Assembly: GCA_951812805.1 (NCBI GenBank)
Contig: CATOSZ010000009.1
Coordinates: 1-64,000, forward strand
Origin: an uncultured Alphaproteobacteria bacterium
GTDB taxonomy: Bacteria > Pseudomonadota > Alphaproteobacteria > GCA-2731375
DNA length: 64,000 nucleotides
Direction: 5' to 3'
Positions 9,986-17,466 of the stretch are shown in pieces (position 1 is the stretch's first letter; each line of letters starts with the position of its first letter). Both the position numbers and the translations under genes were made by a program. Under the pieces are notes generated by a model, which was not told the origin of the DNA, ran no database searches, and saw only the letters and a list, made by a program, of their open reading frames with translations.

Positions 9986-10227
9986 CCTTGCGCCGCGCCC
10001 ACCGCCGCGAGGCCCAACTGGAACATCGCCGCCGCATCCACCGTGCCCCCTTCGGCCAGAGGGCGGAGACGCTTCAGGGCGTCCTCGAACCGGCCATCGC
10101 GGACAAGTTCCTGGGCCTCGGCCACATCGGCGCTGGGCCGTGCCGGATCCGGCGCTGCCCAGGCTGGTACGGCACATGCCAGCGCCGTTCCCAACGCCAA
10201 CGCACGGAATATCGATAACGGATACAT
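9986..10227 (-). pseudogene. Slam protein, N-terminal part (signal peptide and TPR), split by IS21
   Basis: The 5' part of the interrupted Slam gene. It has a Sec signal peptide (MYPLSIFRALALGTALACAV, cleavage expected near PAWAA) and the first TPR-like helices (AEAQELVRDGRFEDALKRLR). The frame is cut at Gly81 by IS21; in the current DNA it reads on into the IS end and stops at 9925, giving a 100-residue dead-end product. The start codon lies 8 nt from a GGAGAAG ribosome-binding site that is inside a perfect hairpin (10232-10294). Confidence 0.85.
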
Positions 10228-10231
10228 GAGA

Positions 10232-10294
10232 TGGGCTTCTCCGAGGCGAGCGGGGCCTCCACCGGAGCGGCCTCGCTCGCCTCGGAGAAGCCCA
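10232..10294 (-). promoter_or_regulatory. 20-bp perfect hairpin sequestering the Slam ribosome-binding site
   Basis: Two 20-bp arms, 10232-10251 (TGGGCTTCTCCGAGGCGAGC) and 10275-10294, are perfect inverted repeats, with a short GGCC/GGCC extension in the loop. On the minus-strand transcript the 3' arm contains the only good Shine-Dalgarno (GGAGAAG, 10236-10242) for the Slam start at 10227. Folding would therefore block translation. No T-run follows, so it does not look like a terminator. Translational control is inferred. Confidence 0.7.
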
Positions 10295-10302
10295 CATGGA
10301 AA

Positions 10303-10359
10303 AACAAAACGGAAAAAAGCCGGGCGGGGCTCGGAGTGCTTCTCTCCGGACCCCGCCCG
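10303..10359 (-). terminator. Rho-independent terminator of the surface-lipoprotein gene
   Basis: A 16-bp stem with one 2-nt mismatch (10321-10336 with 10344-10359, loop TGCTTC). On the minus strand it is followed by GGCTTTTTTCCGTTTTG. It lies 23 bp after the lipoprotein stop codon and before the Slam gene, so Slam is either expressed by readthrough or from its own signals. Confidence 0.85.
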
Positions 10360-10382
10360 TTTAAAGTCAAGCCCGCCAGGAC

Positions 10383-11429
10383 CTACTGCTTCTTGGCGCC
10401 GAAGGCACCAATGAAGCTCTCGAGACCGCCCTCATTGGAGGCGCCGAAGGTCCCGATGACGGAGGCTGGCTTGTCGGTGGTGGCTTGTCCGTCGCCGTAG
10501 AACGCGCCTGCCCACTTGCCCGAGAACCCGCCAGCGGCACTGGTATCTCCCTTGAAGAAGCCTGAGTTTCGGTCGCCAGTGATAGTTGCCCTTTCGAGGC
10601 TCAACTCCAGCGATTTCTCCATGCCGCCGACATTGAAGTTGGATACCGTCCCGCTCACGCTACCGAGTTCGGTGTTATCGCCGAAATTCGCCGTCAGAGC
10701 GACATCGGCCGTGAACTCGTTGATGTCAGGGGTGTCGTCGACTGCGGCTCTCTTGGCATGCAGACCGACCGCATCGCCTTTGTATGTGGCAGTGCCGGTG
10801 AGGCCCGGGAGATTGTCCGCCCTGAAAAAACCGCCGCTGCCGAGGGCGAAGACCCCAACCTCATAGGAATCGGCACTCGTGGCATCGTCTGGAACATGGA
10901 GCCAATAACCGAGGGTGAAACGAGGCATGACGCCCATCGCTGTTCCATAACCCCTGAAACGAAGTGTGCCGGCATCATCCTCTTCTTTCCACTGAACACC
11001 AACCCATCCATCGATAGGAGCGACCACGTTGGTGCCGTCACTTGCTGAACCGCCGAGAACGACACCATCATAGTCATAGCGTGTAATGACTAATTTGTCA
11101 TCGTATCTCTTGGAGCCGAGATCACCGATCTTCTTTATAAGCGCATCGGGAAGAACCGTTGACTGGATAACACTGCCGAGTGAAGGAGTAGCGACTGCTG
11201 CACTCGCAATTTCCTCTGCTACCTTCTTCGTGACATCATCAGTTGCCGTGGCCGCAACGATCAGTTGATTGGCAGGAGGGCTACCAATAGTCGACGCAAC
11301 TGGATTCGATGGCGTCGCCGTATCGGGCGTAGTGCCTGTGGTGCTGCTACTGCCGCATCCGGCGACAAGCAGCGCCGCTGCCATCGCGGTGGCTGGCAAT
11401 CCCCACTGGGGCTTTCGAGAGATCAACAT
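10383..11429 (-). CDS. TbpB-like surface lipoprotein, probable Slam client
   Basis: 348-residue lipoprotein. After a short charged N-terminus comes a lipobox (AALLVAGC), then a Ser/Thr/Pro linker, then a domain ending in an eight-stranded-barrel-like region (GGFSGKWAGAFYG ... GLESFIGAFGAKKQ). That ending is characteristic of transferrin-binding-protein-B-like and related surface lipoproteins. Such proteins are exported by Slam proteins, and a split Slam gene lies directly downstream on the same strand, so it is probably a Slam-dependent surface protein; the ligand is unknown. The ATG at 11429 is chosen because it gives a normal lipoprotein signal. The open frame extends upstream to 11540 through a 13-bp tandem repeat, which matters for possible phase variation. 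Confidence 0.85.
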   Translation of the reverse strand: MLISRKPQWGLPATAMAAALLVAGCGSSSTTGTTPDTATPSNPVASTIGSPPANQLIVAATATDDVTKKVAEEIASAAVATPSLGSVIQSTVLPDALIKKIGDLGSKRYDDKLVITRYDYDGVVLGGSASDGTNVVAPIDGWVGVQWKEEDDAGTLRFRGYGTAMGVMPRFTLGYWLHVPDDATSADSYEVGVFALGSGGFFRADNLPGLTGTATYKGDAVGLHAKRAAVDDTPDINEFTADVALTANFGDNTELGSVSGTVSNFNVGGMEKSLELSLERATITGDRNSGFFKGDTSAAGGFSGKWAGAFYGDGQATTDKPASVIGTFGASNEGGLESFIGAFGAKKQ

Positions 11430-11454
11430 CACTTCAGGGCTCCTAGCGTTTAGC

Positions 11455-11516
11455 AAGAGGCCCCGTGAAGAGGCCCCGTGAAGAGGCCCCGTGAAGAGGC
11501 CCCGTGAAGAGGCCGC
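11455..11516. repeat. 13-bp tandem repeat (four perfect copies plus a partial)
   Basis: The unit AAGAGGCCCCGTG is repeated four times without change at 11455-11506, followed by a degenerate part to 11516. It lies 25 bp upstream of the lipoprotein start on the minus strand, in the 5' leader or promoter. It is also inside an in-frame upstream extension, so gain or loss of one 13-bp unit would shift that frame. This is typical of slipped-strand variation. Confidence 0.9.
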
Positions 11517-11639
11517 TAGCATATGGCTCCAAGGGACCATCAGTCAATACGGGTATCGCTAATGTATGGGTGTTTCGTCGCCGTCTTCGAAACGACGTTT
11601 CAGCCCGCTCGTGCCGCGCTGCAATCCGCAACCTGCAAC

Positions 11640-11736
11640 CGCCCATCGGAGGGGGAGCCCGAGCGAGGCTGGGGAGCCGCCTGGAGACTGGCGGCGGGCT
11701 CGCCTCTCTCAACATCAGTCTCGGAGACAATCCACC
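11640..11736 (+). repeat. Leader shared with the serine recombinase gene (copy 1)
   Basis: The roughly 95 bp before the PAPS-reductase-like gene resembles the DNA before the recombinase (15716-15803): matching CGCCCAYCGGAG, then GGCGGCGGGC and a GGAGAC motif near each ATG, and both proteins begin MNHA. The similarity runs from noncoding DNA into the first codons, suggesting a duplicated expression leader. Upstream, 11517-11639 shows nothing I recognise. Confidence 0.5.
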
Positions 11737-12576
11737 ATGAACCACGCCACCACGCCCACCTCACATCCCCATGCGATTGGGCCGCGCTTACCGATAGGGC
11801 CGTCACGCCACGAGAGCCTTGCCGCCGGCGCCGTCTTCGTCCTCAACCATTCAGGTGGCAAGGATAGCCAGGCCATGTACGCCGTCGTCTCCTCCCTCGT
11901 GCCCCACGAGCGGATCATCGTCGTGCACGCCGATCTCGGCGAGGTGGAATGGCCCGGCGTCCAGGACCACATCCGGGCCAATATCGCCCACGAGCTCAAC
12001 GTGGTGGAAGCCGTCTGGCGCGACGGCTCGGAAAAACACCTCCTCGACATGGTCCGCCGCCGCCACCGCAAGCTGCGCGCCGAAGGGCGGGACGCCTCGC
12101 CCTTCCCTTCGGCGAAGCAGAGGTTCTGCACTTCGGATCTTAAGCGCGCCCCAGTAGAGAAGTTCATCCGCGGCCTCGGCGCGCCCCTGGTCATGAATTG
12201 CCTCGGTCTGCGCGCCGAAGAATCCCACAGCCGCGCGGCCCGGGACGCTTGGGCGCTGAACAAACGCCTCTCCACCGCCAAACGCACGGTATACGACTTC
12301 CTGCCTATCCGCGACATGACCCTGGATCAGGTGTGGCGAACCATCCAGGCCTCCGGGCAGCGCCGGCACGAGGCCTACGATCTCGGCGCCTCACGCCTCT
12401 CATGCAGCTTTTGCCTCTTCGCCAGCAAAGCCGATATGACCATCGCCGCCCGCGCCCGGCCCGCGCTCTACCGCCGCTACGCGGCCCTCGAACAGCAGAC
12501 CGGATACACCCTACAGCCGGGCCGGAGCCTCGCCGAGACCGTCGCCGGGGCGGGTCGACTTCGCCTGCGCGATTGA
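11737..12576 (+). CDS. PAPS-reductase / PP-loop family protein
   Basis: 279-residue protein of the phosphoadenosine-phosphosulfate-reductase-like adenine nucleotide alpha-hydrolase superfamily. The PP-loop SGGKDS is near residue 40, followed by HADLGEVEWPG and a later CLGLRAEES. A C-terminal cysteine cluster (LSCSFCLFAS) may bind an Fe-S centre. Relatives include true sulfate-assimilation enzymes, DndC of phosphorothioate modification, and phage or plasmid proteins of unknown role; no dnd genes are nearby. The ATG at 11737 follows GGAGAC. The last residues may be non-native, because from 12557 the DNA matches, in another frame, the tail of the relaxase, so the 3' end may be a recombination joint. 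Confidence 0.85.
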   Translation: MNHATTPTSHPHAIGPRLPIGPSRHESLAAGAVFVLNHSGGKDSQAMYAVVSSLVPHERIIVVHADLGEVEWPGVQDHIRANIAHELNVVEAVWRDGSEKHLLDMVRRRHRKLRAEGRDASPFPSAKQRFCTSDLKRAPVEKFIRGLGAPLVMNCLGLRAEESHSRAARDAWALNKRLSTAKRTVYDFLPIRDMTLDQVWRTIQASGQRRHEAYDLGASRLSCSFCLFASKADMTIAARARPALYRRYAALEQQTGYTLQPGRSLAETVAGAGRLRLRD

Positions 12577-12715
12577 GCACCGTGGTTCGCGCGAGAAATC
12601 AACGCAGCACCAGGAAAGGGAGATCAGCCGGGGTATCAACATGGGGCTGGAGGACGGCCTGTACCTTGCAGAAACTACCCAGCTCTGGGACCGTGACCGG
12701 CCCATAGCCCGGGTG
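12557..12715 (+). pseudogene. Decayed fragment of a relaxase C-terminus
   Basis: In the frame beginning at 12557 the translation FACAIEHRGSREK followed by EREISRGINMGLEDG matches the end of the relaxase extension at 6050-6187 (IAYAVERHGPREEQ, EQEISRGMSIGM). It overlaps the last 20 bp of the PAPS-reductase-like gene in a different frame and has no start of its own. It points to a second, now-lost relaxase or to internal duplication. Confidence 0.6.
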
Positions 12716-12728
12716 CGGCGGGCAGCAC

Positions 12729-12790
12729 GTCGTGTCCCGTCGCGTGGTGTGGGAGCGCTTTTCGCGTCTTGCTTCGCCGGGCGAGGTTGC
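12729..12790 (-). mobile_element. IS256-family 3'-end remnant
   Basis: The reverse complement of about 60 bp here (containing AAGACGCGAAAAGCGCTCC and CACCACGCGACGGGACACG) closely matches the DNA just downstream of the IS256-family transposase at 27782-27848. Only the end survives, with no transposase. It interrupts the minus-strand gene remnant at 12791-13210. Confidence 0.65.
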
Positions 12791-13210
12791 ACCACGCCAC
12801 ATCCACGACATATCGTGGGGCTCGTGGCCATGTTGACTGGCGAGGCGGTATTCACTGTTCTCCAGATACTTGAGCCACCCGATCACCTGCGCGCGGCTCT
12901 TCTTGGTCTTTACCGCCTGTCGCGGCGTCTTCCCGTCAAGCATGGGCAAGGGATCGCCTAGCGCTCGTCGATAATGATCGTCCTGGTATTCGCGCATGAT
13001 CTCGGCGGCGGCCTCGGGTGGGATTTCATCATCATTCTCCGCCCGAGCGCCTACTGATCTGTCCAGCATCCGCTCGATGTCTTCGTGCGAGGTCAGAGGA
13101 TAGCCAACGAGTGGGCCTAGATGGGATGCCAGAAGATCCCGGCCCCTCTCGGCTCGCTCCCTGGAGTTCGTTCTCAGCAGCACGGTTCCGTTCTTGGTTG
13201 TGAGAGAACT
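12791..13210 (-). pseudogene. Truncated unidentified gene (NSRERAERG / LDGKTPRQAV type)
   Basis: About 130 residues open on the minus strand: TVLLRTNSRERAERGRDLL, then YRRALGDPLPMLDGKTPRQA, then VIGWLKYLENSEYR and SWMW, where it runs into the IS256 remnant. The pattern resembles the C-terminal part of larger conserved proteins (SEC-C or ParS/MbcA-like; a weak recollection, not a firm match). No convincing start was seen and the 3' end is replaced by IS DNA, so it is a remnant. The DNA between its 5' limit and 13258 shows no other gene. Confidence 0.45.
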
Positions 13211-13258
13211 TCATGAAGCCTTCAAGGCCGATGCACCTCCTGGAATAAGAAGTCCAGG

Positions 13259-14344
13259 CTAGAAGTCGTCATCCGACCATTCTTCATCTAGCGCTTCCGG
13301 CGGCGGAAGCTGTCTATAAAATGCCTGCCGGTGCAGATGGATGTTGATCCTTGCCGCATACATCTTCGGCATCGTATCTATTGCGAATGCCTGACCGGCC
13401 GCAGTTCCCTCTATGAGCTGCTCGCCCCAGACACCTAATTCACCAGACCAGAATTCGCTATCGGTTATCCGAGCCGCAGCAGTTTGAAAGTCTACGCTCT
13501 TATCTCGATCCCGCACAAAGACCCAAGAGTTGTCAGTTGGATAGTCGATCCGATTCTTTGGTGGACTAGCGCGACCGTAACTACGTGGTCTTGTAGACCC
13601 CCAATCTCCATAAATGATCTTAGGATGGTTGGTCGTACGCTGGACTTGAGCGATTAATTCACGGTTAGAAAATACCTGCTCCCCTGCACCATCGTAGCGA
13701 GTAAAATCCCTTGGAAAGGAAGTGCAGGAGATTGCAATTGGAATTATCCGAGGGATCATGGAGAAGATAGTGTTTGTGTAGCCGCTTACAACTGCCGCAA
13801 CCAAGAGTGCATCCTGAACCCAACCAAATTCGAACACAATAGCATAGTCATTGACGCCGACTTCGGCCAATTCCTCCACAAGCCCAGGCAGCCATTGCGG
13901 AATCCCCGATCCTATACCCTCGGCAAGATTCATCCTCAGGCAAAATGTTCGGCTATGCTCACGCGCCCAAGTAATCTGATCGCGCACGCTTTCGATCGGT
14001 TGTTCAGCCATCAGTAGGCAAGGATTCGCGCTCGGGTAGCTTTCCAAGAGATCCCACCATGCATTCAGATTAGCAGGCCTTTCCGCTATCTGTGACCACG
14101 TCAACTTTGCATCATTAGGCTTGTCGTTGACCTGGAAGTAAGTATCTACGTCGATGAAGTAAGGACGAGAGGGGTACGCTTCCTCAAACTTATCCAACGC
14201 CCTAGAAAGAGGTGTCGTCGCCAACCAAGGCGCCAGCAAAAGCAGAGGGGTAAGGCGGTCCTTCGTCCCGCCTGGCAGTTCTTTCAATCCACTCAACTCC
14301 GCTGGACGGACGCCCAACGTAACAACGTATTCGTGAACCTCCAT
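13259..14344 (-). CDS. Beta-family protein (Pfam Beta_protein-like)
   Basis: 361-residue soluble protein that looks like the 'beta family protein' group. It begins with the pattern YVVTLGVRPAELSGLKEL and a PLLLLAPW strand, has a central VFEFGWVQDALL and SCTSFPRDF, and ends with a DWGSTRPR and FWSGELGVWG-containing region. The family is common in prophages and islands and its biochemical role is unknown. It is the last gene of a three-gene minus-strand operon, 13 bp after the ImmA/IrrE-like peptidase, and the region is visibly lower in GC than its neighbours, indicating separate acquisition. A defence or toxin-control role is only a guess from context. Confidence 0.7.
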   Translation of the reverse strand: MEVHEYVVTLGVRPAELSGLKELPGGTKDRLTPLLLLAPWLATTPLSRALDKFEEAYPSRPYFIDVDTYFQVNDKPNDAKLTWSQIAERPANLNAWWDLLESYPSANPCLLMAEQPIESVRDQITWAREHSRTFCLRMNLAEGIGSGIPQWLPGLVEELAEVGVNDYAIVFEFGWVQDALLVAAVVSGYTNTIFSMIPRIIPIAISCTSFPRDFTRYDGAGEQVFSNRELIAQVQRTTNHPKIIYGDWGSTRPRSYGRASPPKNRIDYPTDNSWVFVRDRDKSVDFQTAAARITDSEFWSGELGVWGEQLIEGTAAGQAFAIDTMPKMYAARINIHLHRQAFYRQLPPPEALDEEWSDDDF

Positions 14345-14357
14345 CCTCCCTACCCCC

Positions 14358-14906
14358 TTATGTCATCTGGAGTTTTACTTCCATTGCCGCCGTCGAGACG
14401 CCAAATCGCCGGGCGAGATCTTCGATAACTTCGCTGGTCATCGGTCCTGAGTAATCTGTCGTGGCCTCCGCAAGCTGGGCCGACGGTATAACAAGATCCG
14501 ATGCAAGGCGGTTGGCTTCATACTCTATCTTCGCCGGCTGCCCCGAACGCAACAGCACGTTTTCCGACCAGCCACCATCGGCTACGATCAAGTCGCGGTG
14601 AAGTAGGTAGTGCGCCAACTCATGAGCAAGAGTGAAACGCTGGCGATATTTAGCTTCATGTCGGTTGATGCGAATAACGAACTCACCATTCTTTTGTTCG
14701 ATCTGTCCTGAAGTCCCTCGCGGCAGTGTCGAAAGCAAAACCTTCACGCCCAATCGCTTAGCTATCGCGCCAAGTTTAACCGGGTGTTCTGAAAGACACT
14801 CATCAATACCTGCCCGTACCTCGGGCGAAAGGTTCAGAAACTCACGGGACGGCGACCTGATCTCCCAGTGGCCTAACGCCGCTCCATCCTGCATGTTGTT
14901 GCCCAC
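14358..14906 (-). CDS. ImmA/IrrE-family metallopeptidase
   Basis: 182-residue zinc peptidase with the HELAH motif at residues 95-99 and the downstream YEANRLASDLVIP helix that supplies the third ligand, ending in a helix-turn-helix-like RFGVSTAAMEVKLQ segment typical of the family. Such proteins cut repressors or antitoxins to switch on mobile elements, or serve in toxin-antitoxin and stress pathways. No XRE-type repressor is encoded beside it, so its substrate is unclear; the Beta-family protein downstream is one candidate. The start may be residue 1 or the Met at residue 5. Confidence 0.9.
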   Translation of the reverse strand: MGNNMQDGAALGHWEIRSPSREFLNLSPEVRAGIDECLSEHPVKLGAIAKRLGVKVLLSTLPRGTSGQIEQKNGEFVIRINRHEAKYRQRFTLAHELAHYLLHRDLIVADGGWSENVLLRSGQPAKIEYEANRLASDLVIPSAQLAEATTDYSGPMTSEVIEDLARRFGVSTAAMEVKLQMT

Positions 14907-14941
14907 CGTTTCTCCCTCCTATCTTGCCACACTTTCTCGTC

Positions 14942-15514
14942 TTAATCGTTTGCCGATTGGTCAGCATTGTCCGGGTCCGGCTCCGGACCGCCGCCCTGCA
15001 TCCGCGTTGCTACCCGTTCCAGTACTTCATCGAGTGTACCGCGCTGAGCCATCTCACTCAAAATCCGATCAACAAGCCCATTGTGCCGCAGAACTTTATC
15101 AAGTGCTTCAGGTAGTATCTCCTGCATTTTTTCGTTAACGTTCGACTCCAACTCTGTGGCCATCTTCTCGTTAATCTTAGCTTCTGCGACATCTTTAGCC
15201 TCGTTCGATGCCTCTTCCTTGATTTCGCGCAATGTTTTCAAGGCGACAAGACCAATGACCAGAGCCCCGACCGTTACTGCAAGACCAACGGCACCAAGGA
15301 AGATCGTCGTAACAGTCAACAGTAGATCAACATAATCCGACCGTGCTGGATCGATGTGCGCGGTCTGGCCCTTTCCAGGCATCCCCCAGCCGAACCAGAA
15401 TATAATCGCGGCGACAGCCCCAAGGCCGCCGATGATGCTTCCGAGTATCGCTGCGCTTACTTTGCCCAATCTACCAGTCCCCCGTGCCGCAGGATAGGAA
15501 CATTTAGCGAACAA
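14942..15514 (-). CDS. Two-helix membrane protein with cytoplasmic coiled coil
   Basis: 190-residue protein without a recognised family. Two hydrophobic segments, about residues 20-44 (ILGSIIGGLGAVAAIIFWFG) and 66-94 (TIFLGAVGLAVTVGALVIGL), are followed by an acidic/lysine-rich coiled coil (EIKEEASNEAKDVAEAKINE) and an acidic tail. It is first in an operon with the IrrE-like peptidase (35 bp gap) and the Beta-family gene. The start is uncertain: a TTG at 15514 opens the frame and no better in-frame ATG was seen. It could be a membrane sensor or effector. Confidence 0.7.
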   Translation of the reverse strand: MFAKCSYPAARGTGRLGKVSAAILGSIIGGLGAVAAIIFWFGWGMPGKGQTAHIDPARSDYVDLLLTVTTIFLGAVGLAVTVGALVIGLVALKTLREIKEEASNEAKDVAEAKINEKMATELESNVNEKMQEILPEALDKVLRHNGLVDRILSEMAQRGTLDEVLERVATRMQGGGPEPDPDNADQSAND

Positions 15515-15803
15515 ATCAAACGCCAGAGCCTAGACTCTATGCGTTGCCTCGTCGAGATGAGGCTGCCTTCCTCTGCCGCAGCAGTCAAGGACAAGTCGTC
15601 AGACGGCGCTCTCCGGGCCGTCCTTGATCGCGGCGGAGGACGAAGACGATGGCGATCACAAGTCGGCTACCAAGGGTGGAGCGCGATCAACTTGTCCCGA
15701 CCATAAGATGCCCGACGCCCACCGGAGCCGGAGCAAAGCTGGAGTGCCGTTGCCCGGAGACCAGCGGCGGGCGCTTTTCATCGTCTTACGGAGACCGAAC
15801 GCC
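15515..15803 (+). other. Intergenic region; second copy of the shared leader (15716-15803)
   Basis: Between the divergent cargo operon and the recombinase. Positions 15716-15803 are the diverged repeat of 11640-11736 and end in a GGAGAC-type ribosome-binding site 8 bp before the recombinase ATG. The rest should hold divergent promoters; I could not point to convincing -35/-10 boxes. An open frame reads through from 15624 but has no coding character before 15804. Confidence 0.45.
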
Positions 15804-17384
15804 ATGAACCATGCCATCATGCCGACCACGCCTGCCCGCACGACACAGCGTTACGCCATCTATGCCCGCTACTCTTCCCACCTCCAGGATCCGCGCTCCA
15901 TCCCGGACCAGATCGCCCTCTGCGAGGAACGCATCCGCGCGCGCGGCGGCACCGTCGCCGGCATCTATACCGATTCCACCTCGACCGGCCAGACCCTCCA
16001 CGAACGTCCCGGCCTCGCGCAAATGCTCCAGGACGCCAAGGCCCGCCTCTTCGACGCCATCTACACCGAAGCCCTCGACCGGATCAGCCGCATACAGACC
16101 GACACCTCCGGCATCTACGACCGCCTCGTGTTTCACGATCTCGACCTCGTCACCATCGAGGAAGGCGAAGTCCAGCCCATTCACATCGCCTTCAAGGGCG
16201 TCATGAACCAGGGCCAACTCGTCGCCCTCGCCAGCAAGACCCGGCGCGGCCAGATGGGCCGTGTCCGCGAGGGCCGCGCCGGCGGCGGGCTCAGCTACGG
16301 ATACAACGTCGCCAACAGAGTAGGCCCCGACGGCAAGCTCACGCGTGGCCTGCGCACCGTGAACCGCGAACAGGCCAAGGTCGTCCGCCGTATCTTTCGC
16401 CTCTATGCCGACGGCGCCAGTCCGCGCAACATCGCCGCGCTGCTCAACGCCGATGGCATTCCCGGACCTCGCAAGGGCCTCTGGACCGCCTACACCATCA
16501 ACGGCCGGCCCCGGCGCGGCACCGGCATCCTCAACAACGAACTCTATCGCGGCCGGATCGTCTTCAATCGCACCCGCAAGAAACGAAACCCCGACACCGG
16601 CAAACACGTCGCCCGCGATAATCCGCCCGCCGAATGGATCGTGACCGACGTCCCCAACCTGCGCATCGTCGACGACGCGCTCTGGGACGCCGTCCAAACC
16701 CGCCGCCTCAAGGGCTACGACCGCCGCCAGGCCCACGCCACCCGCGTCCCCCTGCCGCTCAGCCCTCTCCTCCACTGCGCCGTCTGCGGCGGCTCCATGA
16801 GCGTCATCAACAAGGGGCGCTACGGCTGCACCAATCGCCGCCAGAGCGGCACCTGCGAGATGAACCGGCGCATCGCCGTCGATGTCGTGGAACGGCACGC
16901 CATGGAGAGCCTGCACCGGCAACTCTCGCGGCAGCAGGATTGGCCCGCCCTGCTGGCCGAAGCCGCCGCCGCCAGGCAGGCCGCCCGCGAGGCCATGGCC
17001 GAACACATGGCCGCCAACCAGCGCCACATCGCCAATATCGTCTCGGCCATCCAGGAGGGCACCGCGGCCCAGAGCTTGCACCGCCAGCTATTGACACTGG
17101 AAAACACCGAGGCCCGGCTGAAATACGAATACGCCGCGCTCGCCAGCCCGCCCACCGTCGATCCCGACGTGCTGACGGCACGGTTGCTGGATAAACTCGA
17201 CACGCTCGCCGCCGCCATCGCCAACGCGCGCGCGCCGGTCAAGCGGCATGACGCGCTGATGACCCTCTCCACGTTGATCGAACGCATCGTCGCCGCGCCC
17301 GATCCGGACAATCGTTACGACATGAACCTCACCGTCACCCCCCGCACGGACGGATTGGTCGACCTGGCCATTGCCGCCGCGTAG
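15804..17384 (+). CDS. Large serine recombinase
   Basis: 526-residue integrase/resolvase. The N-terminal resolvase domain contains the catalytic YARYSS motif (Ser24) and arginines downstream. A recombinase domain follows (GLSYGYNVANR ... ILNNELYRGRIVFNRT), then a zinc-ribbon (CAVCGGSM ... CTNRRQSGTC) and a C-terminal coiled coil. Such enzymes integrate and excise phages, ICEs and cassette elements at att sites. No att core pair could be recognised in the window. It sits between the cargo operon and the partition genes and is convergent with parB, separated by a shared terminator. Confidence 0.93.
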   Translation: MNHAIMPTTPARTTQRYAIYARYSSHLQDPRSIPDQIALCEERIRARGGTVAGIYTDSTSTGQTLHERPGLAQMLQDAKARLFDAIYTEALDRISRIQTDTSGIYDRLVFHDLDLVTIEEGEVQPIHIAFKGVMNQGQLVALASKTRRGQMGRVREGRAGGGLSYGYNVANRVGPDGKLTRGLRTVNREQAKVVRRIFRLYADGASPRNIAALLNADGIPGPRKGLWTAYTINGRPRRGTGILNNELYRGRIVFNRTRKKRNPDTGKHVARDNPPAEWIVTDVPNLRIVDDALWDAVQTRRLKGYDRRQAHATRVPLPLSPLLHCAVCGGSMSVINKGRYGCTNRRQSGTCEMNRRIAVDVVERHAMESLHRQLSRQQDWPALLAEAAAARQAAREAMAEHMAANQRHIANIVSAIQEGTAAQSLHRQLLTLENTEARLKYEYAALASPPTVDPDVLTARLLDKLDTLAAAIANARAPVKRHDALMTLSTLIERIVAAPDPDNRYDMNLTVTPRTDGLVDLAIAAA

Positions 17385-17427
17385 ACGGCCAACCGGAAAT
17401 CGCAAACCAGCATGAACAGCGGCACGG

Positions 17428-17463
17428 AAGGGGGAGGAACGGAGAGATTCGTTCCTCCCCCTT
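17428..17463. terminator. Bidirectional terminator between recombinase and parB
   Basis: Perfect 14-bp inverted repeat, AAGGGGGAGGAACG (17428-17441) and its complement at 17450-17463, with an 8-nt loop. It lies between convergent genes (recombinase stop 17384, parB stop 17467). T-tracts are short on both sides. Confidence 0.8.
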
Positions 17464-17466
17464 GCT

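Noticed and set aside
10383..10437. The Slam/lipoprotein pair read as a TPR plus autotransporter system
   Set aside because: The barrel is at the C-terminus of the TPR-containing Slam protein and the partner is a lipoprotein with no passenger or autotransporter barrel.
11455..11516. CRISPR array
   Set aside because: The repeats are contiguous 13-bp units without spacers and no cas genes are present.
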